Assembly: GCA_902984215.1 (NCBI GenBank)
Contig: CADWAF010004322.1
Span: forward strand, 1 to 36,349
Source: Willaertia magna
Taxonomy: Eukaryota; Heterolobosea; Eutetramitea; Acrasida; Naegleriidae
DNA length: 36,349 nt
Direction of reading: 5' to 3'
The notes below the pieces were generated by a model. It had not been told where the DNA came from and made no database searches. It saw only the letters and a list, made by a program, of their open reading frames with translations. The translations under genes were made by a program, and so were the position numbers. Shown here in pieces: positions 1 through 9,214 of this stretch (position 1 is its first letter; each line of letters begins with the position of its first letter).

Positions 1-94
1 CCTTTAAACTTCAAATTGCAACACTTGTTTTTGATATTCCCTTAAAACATGTTTTTGTAAAGTATAAAATATCCCTAACTTCATATCGCATATA

Positions 95-180
95 TCCCGC
101 ATAGTCCAGTGGCTAGGATACCTGGCTTTCATAAGAACCAAATGATCCCAGGAGGCCCGGGTTAGATTCCCATTGTGGGA
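95..180 (+). tRNA. tRNA-Glu(UUC)-like, intron-containing, probably decayed
   Basis: The sequence folds as a tRNA. The acceptor arm 95-101 pairs with 174-180 (one G-U), the D stem 104-107 pairs with 116-119, and the anticodon stem 121-125 pairs with 148-152. The anticodon TTC lies at 128-130. A 15-nt intron (132-146) sits at the canonical 37/38 position; removing it gives a 7-nt anticodon loop. The T arm is damaged: two of five T-stem pairs are mismatched (157/173 and 158/172), and the T loop reads TTAGATT where TTCRANY is expected, so C56 is lost. This looks like a pseudo-tRNA or a recently decayed copy rather than a working tRNA-Glu. It lies inside the remains of a leucine-rich-repeat gene on the other strand. 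Confidence 0.75.
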
Positions 181-189
181 AAGAAATTT

Positions 190-1320
190 ATTTTTGGCGG
201 ATGCTATTTCAATTTTATAAAATTGACCATTTACTATATTTGAACATTTATTTATTTCTAAATGTTGCAAATAAATTAAATTATTTAAATAAATTTCTTT
301 TAAATTTAAACAATCATTTAAATACAGTTTTTGTAAATTATTTAACTTTAATAAACATTCACCAGTTATTAATTTAAATTTAAAACTTTTAAACTTTTTA
401 AATTAATTAAATATTTATCTTGTATATTTGTGTTTGCAGCTTTAAAATTTATTAAATATTTTAATTCATTTAAATATTCACTGACAAATTTAACATTATC
501 TTTCTAAAAGTAGTAAATTTTTTGAATATTTTTTTTTAAATTTATAATTTGCTGAAAAGGATAAAGATTTTAAATTTTTTAAATATTTAAAAAATTTTCC
601 AGAAATATTTTTTGTATATTTTTGGGTTAAAATAAAAATAAATGTTTTAAATTCACTAAATATTGTAAACTACATTCTTTTTAATAAAGTAAAAAGCTGT
701 CTAAATGTTCCAATTTATTTAAATTATTAAAACAAGTTCCTTTTATGTAATTCTTATAATTTTCAAAAGATAAAAAATAATCTAATATTTAAATTTGTAA
801 ACATTAAATCAATGTCTTGTAAAACAGAAAAAGAACTAAAAAAAGAATCTTCTAAATTTTTTGATATTAAAGAATTTAAATTTTGTAAATTGTTTAAAAA
901 ATTATAACTTTCAATTCCAATACACTCATTTAGGGTTAGTTCTTGTAAATTGGTTAAATTATTTAATAATTTACATTAAATTCTGAAATATCATTTAATT
1001 GTAAGGATGTTAATTGTTTTAAATTTTCTAAAAAATAATTATTTTTAATTTTACAGCCGTTTTAATTTAAACATTTAAAACAAGAATCATTTATTTAAAC
1101 ATCTATTTTTATTTAATTCTGTGAAACTGTTTAATTTTTGTAAATGTTCATCGTTAAAAGAACAATTAAAAATATATAATGTTTTTAATTTTGTAAATTT
1201 TTGTAATAAATTAATATCGTCATCTTCCAAACAACTAGTTATTTTTAAAATCGTTAAATTTTCAAATAAATAATTTGGAAAACTTAAATTTAAATAAATA
1301 AAATTATTTAAATAGTTCAT
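190..1320 (-). pseudogene. Decayed leucine-rich-repeat (LRR) protein gene
   Basis: On the minus strand, short stretches in different frames spell LRR-like units with spaced leucines, asparagines and cysteines. At 1320-1087 there is an ATG and about 77 codons including NLTILKITSC and KLKTLYIFNC. Around 780-700 a fragment reads NNLNKLEHLD. Around 350-200 a fragment reads LQKLYLNDC followed by LQHLEINKC. Stop codons and frame changes separate these pieces, so no single long reading frame exists. Family knowledge: cysteine- and asparagine-rich LRR proteins of this kind form large families in amoebae. Inference: one LRR gene broken by many indels, rather than several small genes. Its presumed start faces the RCC1-like gene at 1490 with about 170 bp between them. 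Confidence 0.7.
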
Positions 1321-1489
1321 TAAAATTTTTATTACCTTTTATCAAAGTATTACAAATAAATTTAGAAATTTTAATAATAATGTCGGACATAGTAATAATA
1401 ACATTTTTTTTAGATGACCCTGTCATATTGGTGGAAGTGTTTTTGTTGTAAACACATGATTAGTGAAGGGTATTTAATTGTGAAAAAAA

Positions 1490-2503
1490 ATGGAACAGCA
1501 ACTTTTTATTTTAAATAAAGCTTTCAATAAAGAAAAAATTGACCAATTATTAAAAAAAATTAAAATTCAACAAATTTCATGTGGATATTTACATATTGCA
1601 TTGTTAGATGATCAAAATAATATTTATGAGTGTGGTGAAAATAAATTTGGTCAGTTAGGTTTGGGCCATTATGATGATACTGATTATTTTGTGAAAGTAA
1701 ATGAACTTTGTAATAATGTTAAGTTTATTTCAGCAGGTGGACATTCTACTATTATTGTAACTTTACAAAAAAAGTTTACAAAAATTGAAACATTACCAAC
1801 CAAATTTATAATTAAAAATATAAAAAGTGTTAATGGCACAACCTTAATTTTAAATAATAAAAATGAATTATTTGGTGCAGGTCAAAATAATTTTAATCAA
1901 CTTGGATTTAAAGATCAAAGTAAGAAATTATTGAAATTTGAAAAATTAAATTTACCAAAAGAAATCAAGGAAATTAAAGAATTCGGTTGTGGTTCAAGGT
2001 ATACTGCAGTTTTAACAAAAGAAAATAGTGTTTATATTGTTGGTAATCAATATAAAACTTTTACGAAATTAAAGTTATCAAATTACAAACAATTAGGTTG
2101 TTTATTTGATAATCTTTATTTATTATCAACAGATAACAAGATTCATTTATTTGATTTCCATTTTGGTATTGCAAACGTAATCGATTGTCATTTTGAAAAG
2201 ACAGTAAAAACTATTTTTAGTGGTTTTGGGTATAATTTATATTTTGTAACAAATGAAAATGAACTATACTATTTAGATTCATTGGCTTATAGGTTTAATG
2301 AGGGACAAATATTTGTAAAAATGTCAATAATGGATTGGAAGTTTCCTTATTTATATGTTTATCCAGCAAATTTTTTTACTGTTGTTTTAAATTCAAATTA
2401 TTGTTTGGATGGAATGGAAAGTAAAGAAATTAAAGCAATGAAAGGCATATTATTTAAACGAGTAAATACCATTCCTTTTATGGACGTTGTAATTTACTTC
2501 TAG
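1490..2503 (+). CDS. RCC1-like repeat protein
   Basis: 337 residues. The protein carries RCC1-type beta-propeller repeats: a G-C-G-Y-H-like turn followed by D-x-x-N-x-x-Y/F-x-x-G and then the diagnostic N-x-F-G-Q-L-G motif (NKFGQLGLG near residue 60 and NNFNQLG near residue 138). Later repeats are weaker, so about five blades can be traced. No signal peptide or membrane segment is seen. RCC1 propellers act as exchange factors or protein-interaction scaffolds; nothing here shows which, and canonical RCC1 catalytic or chromatin-binding features cannot be claimed. The ATG follows an A-rich run, as in the paralogue at 28886. It ends 9 bp before the convergent acyltransferase gene. It is one of three related copies in this window. 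Confidence 0.8.
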   Translation: MEQQLFILNKAFNKEKIDQLLKKIKIQQISCGYLHIALLDDQNNIYECGENKFGQLGLGHYDDTDYFVKVNELCNNVKFISAGGHSTIIVTLQKKFTKIETLPTKFIIKNIKSVNGTTLILNNKNELFGAGQNNFNQLGFKDQSKKLLKFEKLNLPKEIKEIKEFGCGSRYTAVLTKENSVYIVGNQYKTFTKLKLSNYKQLGCLFDNLYLLSTDNKIHLFDFHFGIANVIDCHFEKTVKTIFSGFGYNLYFVTNENELYYLDSLAYRFNEGQIFVKMSIMDWKFPYLYVYPANFFTVVLNSNYCLDGMESKEIKAMKGILFKRVNTIPFMDVVIYF

Positions 2504-2512
2504 TGTGAAATA

Positions 2513-3857
2513 TTAAACAACATTATTATGCTTAACCTTAGATAAAAACCTAACACCATCCCCTTGAACTCCATCATGAAATGGTGACAACCATGTCAAA
2601 GGATTATTTCCTAATACACTCTTAATATTATATAAAAAACCAATATCATAAGGGTGACAACCATATTGTTCATAAAACCTTCTTTCTCCCATTGATTCAA
2701 TAGTAGTTGTATTAAATAAAATTAATTTAAAGTGATAAACAGCAAAAAATAGTAATGCAAAGGCAAAACAAAAACTAAATACATAAACAATAATTAAATT
2801 AACATCAATAAAAGAATAAATACGATATCCATTATTACTTTGATTGCCTGATAAATTTTTAAATAAATAATTACTCATTGTAGCATTTACAAAAAATCCA
2901 CCCATACTTGTCCAACATAAAAACAAACAAAAATATTTATAATTATAAAACCCTATGCAATTAGCACTAATAATAAAAAAAATGTTAAATATTTGTTAAA
3001 TTTTAAATAACTTACAACCATGGGCAATAATGATCCATCTTAAGCACACAAGCATTCAATTGTCTACAATGATGAGCTCTATCAGGTTTACGTATCCAAC
3101 ACTTTTCGCAAACTCTTACTCTACCTCGTGAACTTAGCTCAATTGTGTCATCTACCATTGGCCTATTTTCATCATCACTTCCTTCTTCTGACATTTCATT
3201 ATTGGTACCAGTTGAATTATTTATTGTTGTATTATTATCTACTTTTTCCCTTATTTCTCCATTTCTTTCTTCTTCCTTTTTCTTTCTATAATTCATTACC
3301 TCATCAATCTCACGTTCTAAATCTTGAATAAATTGAACTCCTTTTTTCTTATATTTTTCAACTTGTTCTTTTGTTAATGCATAATCTTTGTCATCTTTAA
3401 AAACAATACCTGGATGAGTAAATGTACATTTATAATAAGGGTATAATACTAAAGTAGAAATGAAAGAAAAAATAATGAAATATACTACATGTAAAATACG
3501 TTGGTTAGTGGTAATAGAAGAATTGAAAATGATTGGTAAACAGTAGAGGAATAGGTAGGAAGTAATAACCCAAAATATTAGGAAAGTTGCAATTACTGAG
3601 AAAATCCAATCAAACCATTTTCTAGATCTTTTGAGTAAGATTGGACCTCGTTTGCTTTGGTGTTCTCTATTTGTTGTAGTTGAATAGGGATTATCTTCTT
3701 CCTCTTCTTCGGAGATTGTAGTTATATGATGATTATCACTTTCCGATGTAGAATTTAATTGTTTATTTTCTAATTCTTGAATTTCTAATTCATCATCAAT
3801 AGTTATGATCTCTTCATCTCTTCTTCCCATATGAAAATATTTTGGTCCAATGTCCAT
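2513..3857 (-). CDS. DHHC-family protein S-acyltransferase (DHYC variant)
   Basis: Two exons, 3857-3016 and 2966-2513, are joined over a 49-nt GTAAGT...AG intron at 2967-3015, giving 431 residues. The frame is kept and restores the family sequence DHYCPWFANCIGFYNYKYF across the junction. The N-terminal 75 residues are acidic and polar. Two membrane segments follow (about 83-111 and 121-141), then a cytosolic acidic loop, the cysteine-rich domain (about 248-295), and two more hydrophobic segments in exon 2. The TTxE-type motif (NTTTIE) lies after the last membrane segment, followed by a PaCCT-like tail. The family transfers palmitate to cysteines of membrane-associated proteins. The catalytic motif is D-H-Y-C rather than D-H-H-C; the nucleophile Cys278 is present and DHYC enzymes such as yeast Akr1 are active. 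The gene is divergent from the RGS-domain gene. Confidence 0.9.
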
Positions 3858-4295
3858 CCTTTATTTTATTAATATAACTTCAATTTTTTAAATTTTTAAA
3901 AATGTTCCAGCACTCTCCTAATTTCTTGGTTAAAGAAGAACGTGGGGATGATGTTTTATCGGATGTTTCAGTCTTTCAATTGAAATGAATAATAAAATCA
4001 TTTAAAATTCACGTGAAATTTAATGTAAACTTAATCCTGATTGCAATAATGTTTAAAGAAGAAAAATTATAAACATAAAAGAAACATCATTGATTTTTAT
4101 TTGTGATGCTCATGTTTAATTCAATTATAAACCCATGTAGAACTCTTTTCAGGGTTGAAGGCCTTTATGAAACCCTAAATGCAGATTACAGAAATGGAAA
4201 CGTTTTGGATAATGGGGAATTAAATACCGACCATATTCTATAAATTGCAGACCTGCAACAAAACACATAACACACAATTAAAAAAAACAAACACA
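3858..4295. other. Intergenic region between divergent genes
   Basis: About 440 bp separate the acyltransferase start and the chosen start of the RGS-domain gene. The stretch is AT-rich and has no credible reading frame or RNA fold. It presumably holds both promoters. A CTATAAATTG stretch about 60 bp before the downstream ATG resembles a TATA element, but this is only a sequence resemblance. Confidence 0.4.
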
Positions 4296-5675
4296 ATGAC
4301 AGAAAAATTTCACAGTAACTCAGTGACGATAGATATCCCCCTCGAAAGTAAAGAATCCAATAGAAAGAATGACGAAGATAATAAGAGTGGCATAAGCAAA
4401 GCTAGTAAAACAAGTAAGACCAGTAAAACTAGTAAAATTTCAACACAAAGAAATGTAATTTCTCTCCCAACTTGTTGTGGGGTGCTTGAATTAAGTTTTA
4501 TAAAGGTTGCTGCTTTAATAGGGATGATTGCAACTACAATTTCTTTTCTTGCTTTAGCTGCAATTATGATAGCTTCATACATAACACAACAACACTCTGA
4601 GATGGAAATTGTTGTCAAAAGAGGAGAAATGACAACACTTAGGAAAACAATGACTTATTCTGCCCTCGTAGCAATTTATGCTGAAGACCCTATACCATAT
4701 ATTCTTTTACATAACAACACTGGAACATCTTACACGCAATTATTAAATAGTTTGATGGAAGATTATCCAGAGGGTTTTTCTAATAGATGGTTAGATAGAT
4801 ATAATGAAGAAAATAATTCTCCAATTGCTTTAGAAAATAGAGCTTTGGCTATGTTGGAGAGTGGAGATAGAGCAGGCGCTTTTAACATAATTAATGGAAC
4901 TAGATATAGAAGTTTATTATCACAATTTGACCAAGAAATGGATTCTGTACTAGATACTGCATTAGCTCATGAACGAGCAACAGAGGATGATATGTTTGCT
5001 CTGACCTTAGTTGGACTTGTTGTAATCTCTTTATCTCTTATCATAATGTTCCCTATCATTATTGGAGTTTTTGGTGTGGCAATAAACAGGGATGATATTA
5101 ATGCAAGAAGATTAAATACTGCAAACGCTATTATGTTAATGGACACAATGTCTGATGACAAATTAAGGGAATTATTTAAGGAACACTGCAAAGTTGAACA
5201 CTCAGAAGAAAATTTCGGTTTTCTTGAAAAGGTTACAATGTATAAGAGATTATGTGAAGAGTCTTTTTATATACAAGAGAGATTGTATGGTTCAGAACAA
5301 TCTGAGTCATCTTCCACTAGCGGTGAAGAAAGCACTAATGCTCACAAGAAAAAATATAAGGAAGTAACAGAGCAAGATTTAAGGAATGTTGAAAAGAAAA
5401 AATATGAATTAGCTTTTGAAATTTACTCTGACTATCTTGAACTGAATGGTCAATATTCTGTTAATATTAGTAAATATTTCATTGAAAATGTAAAGATACA
5501 ACTAGATAATTTTAACAAGGGAGACAATGAAATTTTAGCAGAATCTATTTTTGATAGTACTTCTAGAGAAATTGCAATTGTAATGTTAGATACACATCAA
5601 AGATTTAAAGCATCTATGGCATTTCAAAAACAAATGAAAATCTCAAAAATTGTAAATAAAAAATTAAAGAAATAA
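4296..5675 (+). CDS. Two-pass membrane sensor with cytosolic RGS domain
   Basis: 459 residues from the ATG at 4296. An in-frame ATG at 4245 would add 17 polar residues from a CA-rich leader; the inner ATG is preferred because the upstream stretch looks untranslated. Order: Ser/Lys-rich cytosolic tail with repeated K-T-S units (residues about 30-50), first membrane segment (about 63-95), an outside helical domain of about 135 residues, second membrane segment (about 232-263), then a cytosolic domain from about 285 to 440. The outside domain resembles four-helix-bundle or nitrate/nitrite-type sensor modules (a LESGDRAGAF...NGTRYRSL...FDQEM pattern). The C-terminal domain matches RGS: helical, with HSEENFGFLE near its start, IYSDYLELNG in the middle and a LDTHQRFKAS ending. 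RGS domains accelerate GTP hydrolysis by G-alpha. Inference: a ligand-sensing receptor that tunes G-protein signalling directly. Confidence 0.8.
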   Translation: MTEKFHSNSVTIDIPLESKESNRKNDEDNKSGISKASKTSKTSKTSKISTQRNVISLPTCCGVLELSFIKVAALIGMIATTISFLALAAIMIASYITQQHSEMEIVVKRGEMTTLRKTMTYSALVAIYAEDPIPYILLHNNTGTSYTQLLNSLMEDYPEGFSNRWLDRYNEENNSPIALENRALAMLESGDRAGAFNIINGTRYRSLLSQFDQEMDSVLDTALAHERATEDDMFALTLVGLVVISLSLIIMFPIIIGVFGVAINRDDINARRLNTANAIMLMDTMSDDKLRELFKEHCKVEHSEENFGFLEKVTMYKRLCEESFYIQERLYGSEQSESSSTSGEESTNAHKKKYKEVTEQDLRNVEKKKYELAFEIYSDYLELNGQYSVNISKYFIENVKIQLDNFNKGDNEILAESIFDSTSREIAIVMLDTHQRFKASMAFQKQMKISKIVNKKLKK

Positions 5676-5745
5676 TTGTAAAATAAATCATTGTAATTTT
5701 TTTACTGACACACAACTTGTGCAGTGATAGAATCGGCGAAATAAA

Positions 5746-5910
5746 ATGCAAGAAAATCACTTCAAACGTTCTGGTCAAAATCGTGGTGGAAGAACAAACA
5801 ACAAAAGAAACTGGAAAAAACAAAAACAAAATGACAACAACAATGACTTTAATGTAACACAATATTATAAACCTTCCATTTGGGAAGATCCTTGGAAACA
5901 ACAAATTTAA
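5746..5910 (+). CDS. Short basic protein with C-terminal YYKPSIWEDPW motif
   Basis: 54 residues from an ATG at 5746 to TAA at 5910. The first half is basic and rich in Asn, Gln, Arg and Gly (SGQNRGGR, then KRNWKKQKQ), which suggests an RNA-binding or nuclear peptide. The end reads YYKPSIWEDPW, a non-random aromatic, acidic and proline pattern. I have an impression of similar Y-Y-x-P-S-x-x-E-D-P-W ends in other small eukaryotic proteins but cannot name a family. No membrane segment or signal peptide is present. It sits between the two sensor genes on the same strand, 70 bp after the first. Composition and the structured C-terminus favour a real gene; function unknown. Confidence 0.6.
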   Translation: MQENHFKRSGQNRGGRTNNKRNWKKQKQNDNNNDFNVTQYYKPSIWEDPWKQQI

Positions 5911-6534
5911 GAAAAACCGCTTCCGATTTACGTGATTAGTTAAGGTAAGGAAGTGTGAGTTACTGTCACCACAAGCATGTTGTAATGTAATTGCTGAGCT
6001 AATACGATACCTTTGATTTACACAATAAAAATTAGTAAATTTAATTATTAGTGATTAGACCACATAATAATACTTTGGTTTTCAAATTAAATCAAAACAT
6101 CGGAACGCAGCGATGATATGTTCTATCGGAAAGAATAGTGTTGTAGCCAGTATTTAAACATTTCATAAAACATTGGAATAGAAAAATATATTATACTGTA
6201 ACTAGTTGTACAGTAAAATAATACTGCTATCTCACCCAATACAGCCATATTTCTACCTTCCTAACATGTTTTATGGGTAATCTGAAAACGAGATGAAAGA
6301 ATGGGTGCCATATGAATATTCTTCTCATTCTAGGAATAATTAAATACTTATTCACACTTAAAATATACCCATACTCGTTAAAAATGGTAAACAACAATCC
6401 TTTTAAGGTGTCCTCGCAGCCACTTTCATAAGTCAACCTTTCAAACTTTGGTAAATTTGAACATTTCGCAAAACAAAAACAAATATCCAAACATTTTATT
6501 ATTAATTTAATAACTTATAACAACAACAGTTGAA
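5911..6534. other. Intergenic region, no clear feature
   Basis: A 624-bp gap. The minus strand has an 87-codon open stretch (6490-6227), but its composition (many Phe, Trp, Ile and Arg with no domain pattern) does not look like a protein of this genome. Nothing resembling a tRNA, 5S, U6 or other recognisable RNA was seen. It probably contains the promoter of the receptor gene that follows. Confidence 0.4.
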
Positions 6535-9177
6535 ATGAGTGCCAAACTCGATATTCTTGGTGGAAGTATTGTGCCTTTGCACACTGACACCACATTATTT
6601 GGTTCTGATACATACGCCAACCAGGGTATGAATTTATCTGGATCTATACAAACATCTATATCTCCAAACTCTTCAAACGTAAGCAATAATGAAAAACCTT
6701 TAGTCTCTTCGGAGAATTCAAAGGTGACCAGCTCTACATCAAATAACAACGATACAAAAGATGTTAAAAAGAAAGTTATGGCAAAGAATAAGAAAGCAAG
6801 ACATAAGAATAAAACATCTAAACGTATAGCAAGATGTTTGTCTAAATGTGCTTCCATGTCAAGTACACAAAGTTTTTGGTATATATTAACATTTGTGATT
6901 GTATGTCTTGTACTTGCTCTAACTTTGTCACTTGCTTTCTATGCAGGCCTAACCATTAAAACAAAAGAAGATAAAACTGAAATGGACACATTATTAGATC
7001 CATTTAGCTTATATTTTCAAAGAACTAGTGGTTGGGCATCATATTTTGCTGAATCTCCATCAGTTGTGGAGACATTATGTAATTATACTAAATCTAATTT
7101 ATATAAACAAATGAATTTAACAAATAATATTGAAGAACATGAATTTAAATGGATAACGAATTTATTTTATGAATACTCAAAATCTTTTAATGTAACTATT
7201 TATCAAGTAAGATTTGTTACACATGAAGGTATTGAACTTATTCGTGTTGATAATAAAGAAACAGGTAATGGGACATTTGGAACTTTTGTTAATAGTACGT
7301 TACAAAATATTAGTACTAGAAGTTATTATAAAGAATATTATACTGGAAATTCAGTGAATAGTACATGGTTTTCTACTTTCTCTTTGAGTACTGATTCTGC
7401 TATAACAGATATGAAACCTATTGTTAGAGTTCAAAAAACAATGTTATGTTCTGTCACAGATGATGAAATTAATTTATTTTCTAATTATAAAAATATTATT
7501 GTAAGAAGATCTGATGGTTCTCTAGCTATGAGAGCTGGATTTGTATTAATTTCTATGCTTATGAAGTATAATTTAGATATTGCTAAAGAATCAGCTGCTT
7601 CACAAAATATTTTTATAATGAATGATAAAGGTCAATATATATTTCATAATTTAAATTCAAGTAAGGAATGGGCTCAGGTTTTTAATTTAACTACTACTTC
7701 TTCTTCTTTATTTACTTTAGAGGATTATTCACCAGAAGCTCTAGAACATATTAAAACAAATGCAGCATTAGGTACTTATCTTCCTTATACTAATGGAAGA
7801 CACACTTTATTTTATGCTAGTCGTTCGACAAATGCTGAAACTTATTATGCTGTTCAAGTAAGGATTATTAATGATCTATTTTATTCTGGATTTTTTGTAA
7901 TTGTTGCTGGATTATTCTTTATTTTTATGTTTGTTACTTTATTGATATTAGTTTTACTTGCTCAAAGAAATAATTTAGAAGAACAGCAATCAACAAAGAC
8001 ACATTTAATAACAGTATTAGAAAATCAATTTAAAAAATCTACTGAACAAAAGACAAGTTATGAAAAGGGATTTTATAGTTTAATTCCATTAGATATGTTA
8101 GATAAATTATTGACAGCAAAAAATTTATACAATTCACATCAAATTTATGATTTTAAAAAGCATTGTGTAATCGTTAATTTCCAAATACATTTCCATCCAG
8201 AATCATTATCAGAGAAACATTCACCAATTAATCAATTAAGTTGTCAAAGATTTTGTCAATATACCTCAGAGGTTTATCATGTATTAAGAAATATCCTAAG
8301 ATTACATGGATTTAGCAGAGTTGGTATTCATGCAGATAGATTTGTTTGTATAAAATATTTAGCTTCTTATGAAGAGGTTGATGAAGAATATGGGGAATCT
8401 AGTACTGATTTAACAAGTACTGGTAAGGAAAATAAGAGTGCAAGTAAGAGAACAACTAAGGCATCTTCAACAATTAGTGGTGGTTCCAGTAGTACCACTG
8501 CATTTGATGGTTATGAGCATTTGTTGTCTGCTGTACAATTGGCGTTGTCTACACATTATTTATTCAATGAAGGAAAACATTATATTCAACTTCCATTTGG
8601 ACATCAAGATGCTGAATTAGATGAGATTCAGGATGGTTTAATAGATCCTACTGCTGTAATTACATATTCCAAATTACCTTTTCCAAAAGTTACTACTTTT
8701 ATTCACACTGGTGAGGGATTTTTAGGTACTCTAGAAGAATCAATTCCATGTTTACATGTATTTGGTGACTTGACAGATAGAATTGAAGAAATGAACAGTC
8801 AATTTAGTCGTGCTAAGTTAGTTTATTTAAGTGAGACAACCCACACAAAGTTGATGATTGCAGCTTCACTCGAAAGAGACGCCATGAAATTAGGTAAACA
8901 CAATTCTGGCACAACCCCACGAGGAACAAATAATGAAAATATTAAAGCAAAGCTTTTAGAATTATTGGGTATTGGAATGGATAGTAATAGTTCTGACATT
9001 GCTTCAAATTCTGAAAAAGTTACCTTAGTCAACCACAAAGATTTCTTGCTCTACAAAATGGAACCTCACATTCTTAAGGACGTAGATGAAATAAGAAGAA
9101 ATGATCCAGAATTTTTCTTTGCTAATTTTATCCCTTACAGTTTGTACCAACAAGAAAAAGTGATAACGTTTGAATAA
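6535..9177 (+). CDS. Two-pass receptor with Cache-like outside domain and degenerate nucleotidyl cyclase domain
   Basis: 880 residues. Order: a Ser/Thr/Asn-rich cytosolic tail ending in a strongly basic stretch (about 78-100); first membrane segment (about 114-139); an outside domain of about 310 residues; second membrane segment (about 449-476); a short coiled-coil linker; and a cytosolic domain from about 543 to 776. The outside domain resembles a double Cache (PDC) sensor (F-V-T-H-E-G-I-E-L-I-R-V-D, then S-Y-Y-K-E-Y-Y, and a second half with IFIMNDKGQYIFHN). The cytosolic domain follows the class III cyclase layout (IHTGEGFLGTLEES, then LHVFGDLTDRIEEM, then VYLSETTH). The first metal-binding Asp is missing (FQI at 549-551), a candidate second Asp is kept (Asp601), and the adenine/transition-state Asn-Arg pair is not found after VFGD. 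A Ser/Thr-rich insertion lies at about 620-660. Inference: a receptor with an inactive or partner-dependent cyclase domain. Confidence 0.8.
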   Translation: MSAKLDILGGSIVPLHTDTTLFGSDTYANQGMNLSGSIQTSISPNSSNVSNNEKPLVSSENSKVTSSTSNNNDTKDVKKKVMAKNKKARHKNKTSKRIARCLSKCASMSSTQSFWYILTFVIVCLVLALTLSLAFYAGLTIKTKEDKTEMDTLLDPFSLYFQRTSGWASYFAESPSVVETLCNYTKSNLYKQMNLTNNIEEHEFKWITNLFYEYSKSFNVTIYQVRFVTHEGIELIRVDNKETGNGTFGTFVNSTLQNISTRSYYKEYYTGNSVNSTWFSTFSLSTDSAITDMKPIVRVQKTMLCSVTDDEINLFSNYKNIIVRRSDGSLAMRAGFVLISMLMKYNLDIAKESAASQNIFIMNDKGQYIFHNLNSSKEWAQVFNLTTTSSSLFTLEDYSPEALEHIKTNAALGTYLPYTNGRHTLFYASRSTNAETYYAVQVRIINDLFYSGFFVIVAGLFFIFMFVTLLILVLLAQRNNLEEQQSTKTHLITVLENQFKKSTEQKTSYEKGFYSLIPLDMLDKLLTAKNLYNSHQIYDFKKHCVIVNFQIHFHPESLSEKHSPINQLSCQRFCQYTSEVYHVLRNILRLHGFSRVGIHADRFVCIKYLASYEEVDEEYGESSTDLTSTGKENKSASKRTTKASSTISGGSSSTTAFDGYEHLLSAVQLALSTHYLFNEGKHYIQLPFGHQDAELDEIQDGLIDPTAVITYSKLPFPKVTTFIHTGEGFLGTLEESIPCLHVFGDLTDRIEEMNSQFSRAKLVYLSETTHTKLMIAASLERDAMKLGKHNSGTTPRGTNNENIKAKLLELLGIGMDSNSSDIASNSEKVTLVNHKDFLLYKMEPHILKDVDEIRRNDPEFFFANFIPYSLYQQEKVITFE

Positions 9178-9214
9178 ATTTTGAAAACAAAGTGTATTAA
9201 TAATTTACAAATTG

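Noticed and set aside
4..270. 88-codon minus-strand open stretch at the window start
   Set aside because: It reads through the antisense of the tRNA-Glu-like sequence; only its first 25 codons resemble LRR, so it was folded into the LRR pseudogene.
3974..3985. Perfect palindrome TTTCAATTGAAA in the divergent promoter region
   Set aside because: Twelve bases in AT-rich DNA are expected by chance and no second copy was found.
4151..4176. Inverted repeat AGGGTT...AACCCT resembling telomere-like units
   Set aside because: Only six pairs and a single copy; no tandem repeat, so not a telomeric or terminator signal.
6227..6490. 87-codon open stretch on the minus strand in the gap before the cyclase-type receptor
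   Set aside because: No domain, hydrophobic composition without membrane topology, and codon choice unlike the neighbours; most likely chance.
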